A DNA stretch of 64,000 nt from Phycisphaerales bacterium. GTDB taxonomy: Bacteria > Planctomycetota > Phycisphaerae > Phycisphaerales > UBA1924. Of the stretch, positions 44,241 through 52,724 are shown one piece after another. The position numbers and the translations under genes are program-made. Location of the stretch: contig JAJDDC010000070.1 in NCBI GenBank assembly GCA_029260515.1, positions 186,001 through 250,000 of the forward strand. The letters are read 5' to 3'. Under the pieces are notes generated by a model, which was not told the origin of the DNA, made no database searches, and saw only the letters and a program-made list of their open reading frames with translations. How positions within the stretch are numbered: position 1 is the first letter of the stretch; each line of letters opens with the position of its first letter.

Positions 44241-44927
44241 CTACACGCCCCAGTCGGGCCCGATCTCGCGCGCCGGCACGCCCGCAACCCGCCGCCCGAC
44301 CGTGACGTCCTCGACCACCACCGCCCCGGCCCCGACCAGCGCCCCCGCCCCGACGCGCACGCCGGGCAGCACCCGGGCGCCCAGCCCGACCAGCGCGTCC
44401 TCGCCCAAGCGGGCGCTGCCGCCGACCGCCGCCCCGGGGGCGACGTGCACGCCCCGGGCGACCTCGACGTCGTGCTCGATGATCGCCCCGGAGTTGATGA
44501 TCGCGTGCGCGCCGATGGTGGCGCCCGAGTTGATAACCGCGCCGGGCCCGACGTACACGCCCGCCCCGAGTTGTGCGCCCGCGGAGACGATCGCCCCGGG
44601 GTGCACGACCGTGCCCGCGCGGTCGCCGAAGCCATCCGGCATCGCGTCGAGCAGGCGCCGACGCAGCGTGATCGATCCGACCGCGAGGATGAACGAGGTG
44701 TCGGAGGCGAGCGAGTCGCTTAGCTCGGCGATCGGCGCCAGACGCTCGAGGGCGTTCTCGCCGACACCGTCGCCCACGTCCTGGCAGAGCGCCGGGGTCT
44801 CGCAGTCGTCGTACACGCCCGCGAGGCGCCAGCCGGCCAGTCGGGCGCTCTCGCAGACGACGCGGGCGTGCCCGCCGCCGCCGACAAGGGCGAGTCGCCC
44901 GGGCGTCGCGTTGTCGCGTGTCCCCAT
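44241..44927 (-). CDS. NeuD/PglD-like sugar acyltransferase
   Basis: 228 residues. The N-terminal LALVGGGGHARVVCESARLA is the small Rossmann-like domain of the NeuD/PglD/VioB family, and the C-terminal half is a left-handed beta-helix of hexapeptide repeats (GAIVSAGAQLGAGVYVGPGA, INSGATIGAHAIINSGAIIE with catalytic His in IEHDVEV). Such enzymes acetylate an amino or hydroxyl group of a nucleotide sugar. A sugar acyltransferase fits the glycan clusters elsewhere in the window but no amino-sugar aminotransferase is adjacent. A terminator-like hairpin lies 42 bp before the start codon. Confidence 0.9.
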   Translation of the reverse strand: MGTRDNATPGRLALVGGGGHARVVCESARLAGWRLAGVYDDCETPALCQDVGDGVGENALERLAPIAELSDSLASDTSFILAVGSITLRRRLLDAMPDGFGDRAGTVVHPGAIVSAGAQLGAGVYVGPGAVINSGATIGAHAIINSGAIIEHDVEVARGVHVAPGAAVGGSARLGEDALVGLGARVLPGVRVGAGALVGAGAVVVEDVTVGRRVAGVPAREIGPDWGV

Positions 44928-44968
44928 CGCCCGAGTGTACAGACCGCTGGTCGCGGGGCGGGGCGCGC

Positions 44969-45008
44969 AAAAAAAGCGACGCCGGGCTGAACGAGCAGCC
45001 CGACGCCG
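44969..45008 (-). terminator. intrinsic terminator in the leader of the NeuD-like gene
   Basis: On the minus strand a hairpin with a 7-bp perfect core (44983-44989 with 44996-45002, 6-base loop) and a partly paired lower stem is followed at once by seven U residues (44975-44969). It lies 42 bp upstream of the NeuD-like start codon on the same strand, and no minus-strand gene is recognised before it. It may be an attenuator for the NeuD-like gene or the end of a short untranslated RNA. Confidence 0.7.
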
Positions 45009-45375
45009 GGTGGGTAGGCAATCTCACGGGATCCCGCCCGCCGGGGCGAGCGTTGCTTCTGTCCTGCGGCGGACCCGCGTTCCGGATGAATCGGCGCCCC
45101 GGAACGAGGCTCATCAAACACGCCGCACGATCCCGCGATCACCCTCCCACGCTTGTCCTCGGCGCCTGGTGTACACAGGGCGCCGGGGGATTCGTTCGGC
45201 GGACGGGGCCGCGCCTACCCACTGGCCGTGGACCCGCCCGCTTGGAACGAATGTGCCGGATGTTCCGCCGACCGACCACAATTCCGGGACTTCCCCGCCC
45301 AAATTCCCGGTCCCATGCCCAGATCGGGGCGCCCCGGGGCGTCGGCGCTCGCGCCCGCGTCCCCTAGAGTGACGC
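45009..45375. other. intergenic region before mqnA
   Basis: About 370 bp without a convincing gene; the frames crossing it are shadows of mqnA. It contains the source side of the leader terminator (minus strand) and an imperfect palindrome at 45161-45184 (own entry). It lacks a clear -35/-10 pair on either strand, and no tRNA or known riboswitch fold was recognised by eye. Confidence 0.5.
45161..45184. promoter_or_regulatory. operator-like imperfect palindrome
   Basis: A 24-bp sequence, centred on GTAC, reads GGCGCC..GTGTACAC..GGCGCC, with 10 of 12 positions symmetric. It lies 192 bp before the mqnA start and 150 bp from the leader terminator of the divergent gene. Its shape fits a dimeric regulator site, but no second copy was seen in the window. 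Confidence 0.35.
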
Positions 45376-46242
45376 ATGGACAAGCCTGTTCGCATCGCGT
45401 GCGTCAGCTTCCTGAACACCGCCCCCCTCATCGAGGGCCTGGAGGCATGCGCGGGTCTCGTGCTCGAGCACGACGTCCCCGCCGCCCTCGCCGGGCGGCT
45501 TCTGGACACCGACCACCCGGCGGACATCGCCCTCGTGTCCGTGATCGACGCGGCGACAAGCCCCGAACCCCTCGCCCTCCTGCCCGCGGGAATGATCGGG
45601 TGCGACGGGCAGACACTGACCGTCCGCCTCTTCTCACGCGTCGAACCCTCGGCGATCACCCGACTGCACGCGGACAACGACAGTCACACGTCGGTGGCGC
45701 TCGCCCGGATCATCCTCAGCGAGCGATTCGGCGCCCGCCCGGAGATCGTCGCGTTCGACGCCGCGCGTCGCGCGGGCGTCGACGGGGGCCCGCAGGCGTG
45801 GCCCGAGTCGGTCCTGCTCATCGGCGACAAGGTCGTCGTGGGCGACCTGCCAGGGCCCGCGTACCCCCACCAGCTCGACCTGGGCGAGCAGTGGCGCGAG
45901 CTGACCGGGCTCCCGTTCGTCTACGCCCTCTGGGCCTGCCGGGCGTCGGACGCCGACGACGCCCGCATCCTTGCGGCCGCGGCGCTGCTCGACCGCCAGC
46001 GCCGGCGGAACACCGCCCGCCTGGACCGCATCGTCACGCAGCGCGCCCCCGCCAAGGGCTGGCCCGCGGACCTGGCCCGCGGGTACGTGGGCGACCTGCT
46101 CCGCTACGAGGTGGGCCCGCGCGAGCGCGAGGCGGTAGGCGAGTTCCTGCGCCGGGCCGCCGCGCTCGGCATCGCGCCCCGGACCGAGCCCGTGTGGATC
46201 GACTTCGACCGGGCGGGCGTCGCGCCCGTGGTCGGCGTGTAG
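45376..46242 (+). CDS. mqnA: chorismate dehydratase of the futalosine menaquinone pathway
   Basis: 288 residues. RIACVSFLNTAPLIEGLE is the MqnA/MqnD start. VPAALAGRLLDTDHPADIAL, the Ser/Asn-rich DNDSHTSVALARIILSERFG segment and QLDLGEQWRELTGLPFVYAL with the following WACR are typical of MqnA (periplasmic-binding-protein fold). It removes water from chorismate to give 3-(1-carboxyvinyl)oxybenzoate, the first step of the alternative menaquinone route. MqnD of the same fold acts later, but the SFLNT motif and length fit MqnA better. The sigma-like gene starts 8 bp downstream and may be co-transcribed. Confidence 0.88.
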   Translation: MDKPVRIACVSFLNTAPLIEGLEACAGLVLEHDVPAALAGRLLDTDHPADIALVSVIDAATSPEPLALLPAGMIGCDGQTLTVRLFSRVEPSAITRLHADNDSHTSVALARIILSERFGARPEIVAFDAARRAGVDGGPQAWPESVLLIGDKVVVGDLPGPAYPHQLDLGEQWRELTGLPFVYALWACRASDADDARILAAAALLDRQRRRNTARLDRIVTQRAPAKGWPADLARGYVGDLLRYEVGPREREAVGEFLRRAAALGIAPRTEPVWIDFDRAGVAPVVGV

Positions 46243-46250
46243 GACGAGCG

Positions 46251-47921
46251 ATGCCCCCGCGGACACGCCTGCGCACGCCGGCGCTCGAGGACATCGCGGC
46301 CCAGCTCCGCTTCGCGCCCCGCGAGGCGCTGGATCGGCACATCGCCTCGGCCGAGCGGCTCGCCCGTGAGCTCGACCCCGACCGGGCCTACCCCGAGGAC
46401 TGGTTCGTCTTCCGCCTGACCGGCTACCGCCCGGACATCGACGCGCCCGCCTCGCTCGTGGGCGGGGCGATCCTGGGCGACCTGTCGGCGCTGGTCGAAC
46501 GCCTGACCATCGCGGCGGGGCGCACGTTCGCCGACGCGGGCCCGGGGGCGCTGGGCATCGCGGCGCTGGGCGAACGCTGGGGCGTCGGGCGTCGGACGAT
46601 CGAGCGATACCGCAGACGCGGACTGATCGCCCACCGCGTGATCGACGGCGACGGCGTGCAGCGGCTCGCGTTCCCGCTCGCGAATATCGAGGCGTTCGAG
46701 GCCAGCGAGGGCGGGCGCCTGGAGGCGGCGGGCGGGTTCACACGCATCGACCCCGCGCTCGAGGCCCGCCTCGTCCGGCGCGCCGCGCGGTACCGCCAGA
46801 GCCTGGGCATGACACTCAGCGAGGCCGCGGCACGCCTGGCCGACCGGTTCGACCGCTCGCACGAGGGTGTGCGCCAGGTCCTCCGCCGACGCGACGAGCG
46901 GGCTGGCGAACTGGGCGAGCCCGTGATTTTCGACGACCCGCGCCCCCCGAGCGCACGCGAACGCGCAACCTGGACGCGCACGGCGGCTCGCGGGATCGAG
47001 CCCTCGGAAATCGCCGCGCGTTTCGGGCGCTCGCGGGCAAGCGTGCTCCGCGCGATCAACGCCGAGCGGGGCGCCCGCCTGCGCGCGCTCGACCTGGGCG
47101 GGCCCACGCTGGCGACGTTCACGCGCGATGACGCGGCGGAGGTCCTGCTCGCGGGCGACGCGGTGCGCACACGCCTCGACGTCATCGGCGCCCGCGACCT
47201 GGGCGGGCTGCTCGCCGCGGCCCGTGCGCACGAGACGGTCCCTGCGCGCGACGAGGCGGCCCGCGCGGTCGCGTACCACTTCCTCCGTTTCGACGCGGCG
47301 CGCCTGGCCGCGGGGCTCGACCACGGGGCGCCCTCGGCACGCGACCTGGACAGGGCCGAGACAGCGCTGCGGTGGGCGGTGCGGCTCAAGGCGTTGCTCG
47401 TGCGCCCGCACCTCCGCATCATCCTGACCTCGTTCGAGGGCGAGGGTGTCAACCTTGAGGCCCTCGGGACGGCGGGGCTCCGCGAATTGCTCGTCGGGGG
47501 CGTGGGCGTGCTGTCGGGGGCGGTGGACCGGTTCGACGCCTCGCGGGGCGGGCGACTGGCGGCGCCGTGCTCGATCGCGATGGGGAGGCGCGTGAGCGCC
47601 TGGGAGCGGGAGCACGCGGCAAGGCCGGCCGACTCGGGGCGTGCGGCGCGGCGGTTCCGTCCCGATGCCCCCGCGCCCGATTGGACGCGCCTGCTCGCGC
47701 CGTGGCAGGCCTGGCTCGAGCCCGATCCTCGCCTGGCGGGCGTGCTCGACCGACTCGGCGAGCGCGACACGCTCGTGCTCGGGCGCCGATTCGCCCTGGA
47801 CGGCGGGGCGCCCGAGACGCTCGACGCCCTGGCGTTGCGCCTGGGCACGTCGCGCGTGCACGCGGCGGTGTTCGAGCGCGAGGCGGTGCGGGCGGGATTG
47901 GATCTGGCGCGAGGGGGCTGA
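46251..47921 (+). CDS. sigma-70-like protein with N-terminal helix-turn-helix repeats
   Basis: 556 residues from the ATG at 46251 (AGGA before it). Around residue 99 lies a MerR-like helix-turn-helix (IAALGERWGVGRRTIERYRR). Two more candidate HTH units follow (TLSEAAARLADRFDRSHEGV and IEPSEIAARFGRSRASVLRA). From about residue 370 the sequence VRPHLRIILTSFEGEGVNLE, GGVGVLSGAVDRFDASRGGR, and the following GRRVSAWEREH resemble sigma region 2. LGERDTLVLGRRFALDGGAP, then ETLDALALRLGTSRVHAAVF, resemble region 4. Several otherwise well-kept aromatic residues of region 2 are absent. It may be a divergent sigma factor or a sigma-derived regulator; that is inference. It is not an ordinary ECF sigma. 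Confidence 0.65.
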   Translation: MPPRTRLRTPALEDIAAQLRFAPREALDRHIASAERLARELDPDRAYPEDWFVFRLTGYRPDIDAPASLVGGAILGDLSALVERLTIAAGRTFADAGPGALGIAALGERWGVGRRTIERYRRRGLIAHRVIDGDGVQRLAFPLANIEAFEASEGGRLEAAGGFTRIDPALEARLVRRAARYRQSLGMTLSEAAARLADRFDRSHEGVRQVLRRRDERAGELGEPVIFDDPRPPSARERATWTRTAARGIEPSEIAARFGRSRASVLRAINAERGARLRALDLGGPTLATFTRDDAAEVLLAGDAVRTRLDVIGARDLGGLLAAARAHETVPARDEAARAVAYHFLRFDAARLAAGLDHGAPSARDLDRAETALRWAVRLKALLVRPHLRIILTSFEGEGVNLEALGTAGLRELLVGGVGVLSGAVDRFDASRGGRLAAPCSIAMGRRVSAWEREHAARPADSGRAARRFRPDAPAPDWTRLLAPWQAWLEPDPRLAGVLDRLGERDTLVLGRRFALDGGAPETLDALALRLGTSRVHAAVFEREAVRAGLDLARGG

Positions 47922-47923
47922 GC

Positions 47924-49204
47924 TCAGACCTGCGCGAGCCGCGTGCGGACGTTGTCGAGCACGTTCATGAAGTTGATGTAGCTGTCGTAGGGCGAGTCGT
48001 AGGGGCTGAAGTACTTGTGGACGTCGCCGTCGGACCAGAACTTGGTGCACATGTAGTAGAAATGGTCCGAGGTCGTGAGCTTGCGCCAGTCGTTGAGCAC
48101 GTGGGACATGTGCTCTGCCCGCTCGGGGTCGGCGCCGGTCTTGACCTCGACGACGCGGTCCTTGATCTGGCGTTCGAGCTTGTAGGTTTCTTCCAGCGCG
48201 TTCCACTGCATGGCGTTGCCCCGCCAGGCGGTGAGGTCGCGCTCCATGTCGGCCCAGGAGATGAACTCGGGCACGTCGTACACACCCACCGGGTCGAACT
48301 GCTTGAGGGCCTCGCTGGGCGTATTAAAGTGGTTCTGGCCCGGCGCGACGTCGAAGACGGCCTCGGGGAGCTTGTCGAGGAACTCGAAGATGCCCGTGTC
48401 GGCCCACTGGTGCTCGCCGAAGGTCTCGTAGTCCATGAACAGGTTGCACAGGAAGCCGTCACCGTTGATCTGGTGGACCCACTTGGCGAACTTCTCCGCG
48501 GACAAGGGCCACTCGCTCCAGCCCTTGTTGGAGAATCGGAAGGCGATGTCGTCGGAGAGCTGGTAGTTCTTGAGCAGGAGCGAGAACGGGCGCCCGTCCT
48601 TGCCCTTGAGGGGCTCGCCGTCCTCGCCGGCCGGGGGCGCGTAGACGTAGTTGGGCGAGCGGTAGCCCAGGTGTCGCTCGACGCCCTCGCACAGGGCGCC
48701 GTAGAACCGGGGGTTTCCGTCCGCGTCGGTCATCGACGCGATCTCGCGGGCGAGTTCGTTGGAGTAGATCAGCTCGGTGTTGCGGAAGACGGTCGGCGTC
48801 TGGCCGAAGAGCTGCTGGATTTTGCGGGTGTGCATGTCCACCTGCTCGCGGAACTCGGCGGGCGAGTAGATGAAGCTGAGCGAGTGGTAGTACGTCTCGG
48901 CGACGAACTCGCAGCAGCCGGTCTCGGCCAGCTGCTGGAAGATCTCGATGACGTCGGGCGAGTATTTCTCGAGCTGGTCGAGGACTGTGCCGGTGATCGC
49001 GTAGCTGACGCGGAAGCGTCCCTCGTGGCGCCGGACGAGGTCAAGGACTTTCTGGGTGGTCGGGCGGTAGCACTTGTCGGCGACCTTCTCGCAGATTTTG
49101 CGGTTGTTCGCCTCGTCGAAGTAGAACGGGTCGGTGTGGAAGACGGAGTACCGCTTGAGGCGGTGCGGCTGGTGGACCTGGAAGTAGAAGACGACCGACG
49201 CCAT
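47924..49204 (-). CDS. glycoside hydrolase family 57 enzyme (alpha-amylase-like)
   Basis: 426 residues from the ATG at 49204 (GGAGG five bases before). SVVFYFQVHQPHRLKRYSVF at the N-terminus is the GH57 start (QxHQP). The catalytic nucleophile Glu is in RNTELIYSNEL (about residue 144) and the acid/base Asp in LFMDYETFGEH (about residue 257). The length matches cytosolic GH57 alpha-amylase-like enzymes, which cleave or transfer alpha-glucans such as glycogen. No signal peptide is present, so it acts on internal storage polysaccharide. It lies 2 bp from the convergent sigma-like gene. Confidence 0.92.
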   Translation of the reverse strand: MASVVFYFQVHQPHRLKRYSVFHTDPFYFDEANNRKICEKVADKCYRPTTQKVLDLVRRHEGRFRVSYAITGTVLDQLEKYSPDVIEIFQQLAETGCCEFVAETYYHSLSFIYSPAEFREQVDMHTRKIQQLFGQTPTVFRNTELIYSNELAREIASMTDADGNPRFYGALCEGVERHLGYRSPNYVYAPPAGEDGEPLKGKDGRPFSLLLKNYQLSDDIAFRFSNKGWSEWPLSAEKFAKWVHQINGDGFLCNLFMDYETFGEHQWADTGIFEFLDKLPEAVFDVAPGQNHFNTPSEALKQFDPVGVYDVPEFISWADMERDLTAWRGNAMQWNALEETYKLERQIKDRVVEVKTGADPERAEHMSHVLNDWRKLTTSDHFYYMCTKFWSDGDVHKYFSPYDSPYDSYINFMNVLDNVRTRLAQV

Positions 49205-49285
49205 AGGGCCTCCGGGGCTGAGGATAACCGCCTGTCATCATTGTGGCGCCGAGGGGGCTTCGAGCAAGCCCGGCGAGCGGGATGA

Positions 49286-50425
49286 TCAGGTCTTCACGAG
49301 GCTGATCATCGCGACCGCGATGGTCGAGAGCGCCATCACGGGCAGGAAGGCCCCGAGCCATGGCGGGATTCCGGGCAGCGCCGCCGAGGAGCCCAGCACC
49401 CCCAGCACCAGGGCCCCGATCGAGATCGGGGCGCACTTGAGCGACTGGAGGAGCATGTTCCCGGGGACCCTGGTCACGAAGAACGGCGTCGCGATCACGA
49501 GCGTGAGCAGGGCGCTGAGCATCATCGAGACCCGCCCCCAGCGGACGCGCGAGAGGTCGCGCCGGGTCTGCACGTCGAGCGTCGCGCCCTTCTTGAGCAT
49601 CTGGCCCGCCTGGGCGAAGCTCAGCGCGTTGCGGTACTCGCGGTACTGGTTGAGCTTGAGGGTCGCCGGATCGAGGGCGGTCTCGACGCGGTGGACCGCC
49701 CGGGGCTTCTCGTCGCGGGTCGCGGTGTCGCTGCGGCGGATGAACTGCTCGAGGCCGTCCTCGAGGTCCCAGCCGCCGTCGTTCCAGGTCGCGGTGGTCG
49801 CGGTGATCTGGCGGACGCCCTGGCGCGTGGTCTCGTCGCGCTCGAGGATGTAGACGCCGTGGAGGACGCCGGCGTCTGCGTCGAAGGAATCGGCCCGGTA
49901 GATCCAGCCCCGCCCGTCGGGGGTCAGGGGGACGGGGGTCGCGCCCAGGCCCCGTTTGCCCGCATCGCCGTGGTCTCGCGACAGGAGCGGGGCGATCCTG
50001 GGGATGACCAGCTCCTGGTTGAGCGCCTGGACGAGCGTGAGCGCGCCCGCGACGACGAGGATGGGGCGGGCGACGCGGTGGAGCGAGACGCCCGCGGCGA
50101 GCATCGCGAGGAACTCGCGGTGGCGGACGAGCTGCGAGCAGGTAAAGCCCATCCCGGCCACCATCACCAGCCCGAGCATGAAGTTGAAGAGCTGGAGCAG
50201 GCGGGGCCACCACAGATCGGCGATCACCAGGGCGGTGACGACGGACTTGCGGATGAAGCCCGGGCCCTGGCCGTCGTCGCCCGTGCTCAGCTCGACGGCA
50301 CGGTCGAAGAACCGCTCGATGTTCAGGCTCACGTCGATGACGATGACGAAGCTGAACAGGATCACGAACAGCGTCGCGACGTTGACGAGGTACTGGCGGG
50401 CGATGTAGCGGTCGAGGATGCTCAC
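49286..50425 (-). CDS. LptF/LptG-family permease (LptG-like)
   Basis: 379 residues, GTG start at 50425. SILDRYIARQYLVNVATLFV opens the first helix; three N-terminal helices (to about residue 115), a periplasmic jelly-roll of about 150 residues and three C-terminal helices match LptG/LptF. Such proteins are the membrane parts of the ABC transporter that extracts lipopolysaccharide from the inner membrane. It is the last gene of an operon with a GT39, a PAP2 phosphatase and a second LptF/G protein. No LptB is in the window. Confidence 0.88.
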   Translation of the reverse strand: MSILDRYIARQYLVNVATLFVILFSFVIVIDVSLNIERFFDRAVELSTGDDGQGPGFIRKSVVTALVIADLWWPRLLQLFNFMLGLVMVAGMGFTCSQLVRHREFLAMLAAGVSLHRVARPILVVAGALTLVQALNQELVIPRIAPLLSRDHGDAGKRGLGATPVPLTPDGRGWIYRADSFDADAGVLHGVYILERDETTRQGVRQITATTATWNDGGWDLEDGLEQFIRRSDTATRDEKPRAVHRVETALDPATLKLNQYREYRNALSFAQAGQMLKKGATLDVQTRRDLSRVRWGRVSMMLSALLTLVIATPFFVTRVPGNMLLQSLKCAPISIGALVLGVLGSSAALPGIPPWLGAFLPVMALSTIAVAMISLVKT

Positions 50426-50447
50426 AGGGCGTGTTCCCCGGGAAAGG

Positions 50448-51113
50448 CTATCGGCGAGTGTACGCCCCGCCCTCGCCCGCGCCCGGGCGAACGAGCAGGC
50501 CCAGGGCCCAAGCGACCAGCACGCCGATGCCCGCGCCGACGACGACGTCCGAGGCGTAGTGCGCCCCCGACAACATCCTGGTCAGCCCGCACCCGGCGGC
50601 GAGGACGAGCACCAGCCAGCGGACGGGGACGAACAGCACGCCGAGCATCGCCGCGCCCCCGAATGCGACGGCGGCGTGGCTCGAGGGCATGCCCAGGTTC
50701 GACGAGTCGGCGAACCCGCCCAGGAACCCGCGCCAGACGTACGCCGCGTCGTTCTGGATCTCGTCGCCCCGGATCGGGCGCTCGCGTCCGACAACGAGCT
50801 TGGCGACCTCCGCGATCGCGCCGGCGATGACGGGGGCGAGGAAGACGAGCACGCCCCGGCCGACGCCGCGCCCGCGCCGATCGAGCAGCGCGACCGCGCC
50901 GCCGACAACGAGCCACGTCGGCAGGTACCCCAGCGCTCGGAGGAACTGGTACCAGTCGCGCAGCGCGAGCCTGGTGCGCGCCTCGGGCCCCGTCGTCGCG
51001 AGCCAGGCGACGAGGCGACGGTCGAGCAGCGTCGCGACGATCGTCGCGAGCACGAGGACCGCGACGAGCCAGAGCAGGCGGGTCATGGGAGATTTGTTGC
51101 GTCTGGTGCTCAA
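50448..51113 (-). CDS. PAP2-family membrane phosphatase
   Basis: 221 residues with five to six helices. The three PAP2 motifs are present: KLVVGRERP (Kx6RP), MPSSHAAVAF (PSGH-like) and LTRMLSGAHYASDVVVG (SRx5Hx3D-like, with Thr for Ser). TTG at 51113 is chosen because it overlaps the upstream GT39 stop as TTGA, a typical coupled junction; ATG 51086 is the alternative. PAP2 enzymes act on lipid phosphates such as undecaprenyl diphosphate, lipid A 1-phosphate or phosphatidylglycerol phosphate. Its place between a lipid-A-type GT39 and LptG suggests lipid A or carrier-lipid dephosphorylation. Confidence 0.87.
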   Translation of the reverse strand: MSTRRNKSPMTRLLWLVAVLVLATIVATLLDRRLVAWLATTGPEARTRLALRDWYQFLRALGYLPTWLVVGGAVALLDRRGRGVGRGVLVFLAPVIAGAIAEVAKLVVGRERPIRGDEIQNDAAYVWRGFLGGFADSSNLGMPSSHAAVAFGGAAMLGVLFVPVRWLVLVLAAGCGLTRMLSGAHYASDVVVGAGIGVLVAWALGLLVRPGAGEGGAYTRR

Positions 51114-52720
51114 GGGTCTGCCCGCCCGTCATCATCGGCGACCGGACGCTGATGTGCAAAGCCGCGGAACCCGAGGCCGACGAGGGCGGTCCGCCCCTTC
51201 TTGGGTTCGGCGTCGAGTCGGCCCACGTCCTCGAGCGATTCGAAGGCGTCGCGGAGGATCTGGCGTTGGGCCTCGGACCCGCCGACGAGAATTATGGCGG
51301 GCCTGCCCGCGAGTCGCGCGAGCGTGTCGGGGTTGGACAGGTTCGTCCGCGGCCAGTGGTCGTACTGGCGCGAGGAGCCCCCCAGCTGGGAGGTGGCGCA
51401 ATAGACAGTGGGTTGGCCCGGGAGGTAGAAGGCGAGCTGGCTGGCGCGCCCGTAGTGCCCGGTGACGACGAACGGCGCCCGGCCCGTGCGCTCGTGGACG
51501 TCGTCGATGAGCGACTGGACGGCCCGGGCGTGGGCACGCATCCCGGTCATCCGCGTCATCGGGATGTAGGGCCCGACGACGGGCCCGCGCGCAACAAGCG
51601 GCGCGATGGGCAGCGCGACGAGCGTGAGCACGCCGACCAGCGCCGTCGCGCCCCAGACGACGCGGAGCCAAACGACATTGCGGTCGCGTGCGCTCACGAC
51701 CATCCACCCCGCGAGCGGGCAGAGTGTCACGAAGCCCGCCAGCGTCCAGTTGCCCTCGACACGCGTCATGATCGTGACGAGCAGGTAAAACACAAAGACC
51801 GGGAGCGAGAGCGCGAGCAGGGATGTCGGCGTGCGGCGCGCCCGGCGGAGCCCGATGAGGCCGGCGAGCATGAGGACGATCGCCGGGCCCGCCGCGGCGA
51901 GTTGGAGCCCGAGGAACTCGAGCGTCCAGAGGGGCGAGTACGACCACGACGCGCCCGGGTCGCCCGCGTCCGCGCCCAGGCCCAGGTGCCCGAGCAGGTG
52001 GTGGACCGTGACCCAGTCGTGCCGCGCGTTCCAGACCAGGACGGGGACAAGGCCGGCGGCGGCGAAGGCGAGCGCGACCAGGGCGCCGCCGAGCGCAGGC
52101 CGTCTGTCCTTGCGCGTGAGCAGCAGGTCGATGGCGAACCCGACGAGCAACAGCAGGATCGTGTACTTGAACAGGAAGCCGGCGGCGAGCGCGAGGCCGC
52201 ACGCGGGCCAGGCCCAGCGGGCGCCGCCGCGTGTCGCCCGGAGCCACGCCCAGCACGCGAGCGCCCAGCAGGCGAGGTACGGCCCGTCGATGGTCATCAG
52301 CACGCCAACCAGCCCGACGCCCGGCAGGCACTGCCAGACCACACCCGCGAAGAAACCGACGCGCCCGTCGTCGAAGACGCGGCGGGCGATCGCGCCGACG
52401 GCGAGCGTCGAGACGGCGCTGGCAAGGACGGCGGGCGCCCGGACCGCCCACTCGACGTTCCCGAACAGCGCCGTCGAGGCCGCGATCACCCACGCGACGC
52501 CAGGGCCCTTGGTCGCGTAGCTCCACCCCAGGCGCCGGCTCCACTCCCAGTAGTGCGCCTCGTCCTCGATGAGCGTGACGTCGGAGAAGAAGATCAGCCA
52601 GACGAGCCGGGCGATCGTGAGGGCCGCGACGAGGATCCACAGGGCGCGGGCCGGTTCGGCCCACGCGAAGCCGCGTCGCGGGTTCGTGGCGTGCGAGTCT
52701 TCTGGGCTGGGATCGCTCAT
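51110..52720 (-). CDS. GT39/ArnT-like membrane glycosyltransferase
   Basis: 536 residues with about twelve helices. LIEDEAHYWEWSRRLGWSY after the first helix is the acidic lumenal motif of GT39/ArnT proteins (DExxYWEW), where an Asp/Glu pair acts in catalysis with polyprenyl-phosphate sugars. GPGVAWVIAASTALFGN and the helix pattern agree. The C-terminal 170 residues are soluble and likely periplasmic. ArnT moves an amino-arabinose to lipid A; this sequence may use another sugar. It lies 4 bp after the LptF-like gene and overlaps the PAP2 gene by 4 bp. Confidence 0.88.
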   Translation of the reverse strand: MSDPSPEDSHATNPRRGFAWAEPARALWILVAALTIARLVWLIFFSDVTLIEDEAHYWEWSRRLGWSYATKGPGVAWVIAASTALFGNVEWAVRAPAVLASAVSTLAVGAIARRVFDDGRVGFFAGVVWQCLPGVGLVGVLMTIDGPYLACWALACWAWLRATRGGARWAWPACGLALAAGFLFKYTILLLLVGFAIDLLLTRKDRRPALGGALVALAFAAAGLVPVLVWNARHDWVTVHHLLGHLGLGADAGDPGASWSYSPLWTLEFLGLQLAAAGPAIVLMLAGLIGLRRARRTPTSLLALSLPVFVFYLLVTIMTRVEGNWTLAGFVTLCPLAGWMVVSARDRNVVWLRVVWGATALVGVLTLVALPIAPLVARGPVVGPYIPMTRMTGMRAHARAVQSLIDDVHERTGRAPFVVTGHYGRASQLAFYLPGQPTVYCATSQLGGSSRQYDHWPRTNLSNPDTLARLAGRPAIILVGGSEAQRQILRDAFESLEDVGRLDAEPKKGRTALVGLGFRGFAHQRPVADDDGRADP

Positions 52721-52724
52721 GCCG

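Noticed and set aside
45153..46250. N-terminal extension of the sigma-like protein upstream of 46251
   Set aside because: The frame is open but overlaps mqnA completely and shows Arg/Pro-rich shadow composition; the ATG at 46251 has AGGA upstream.
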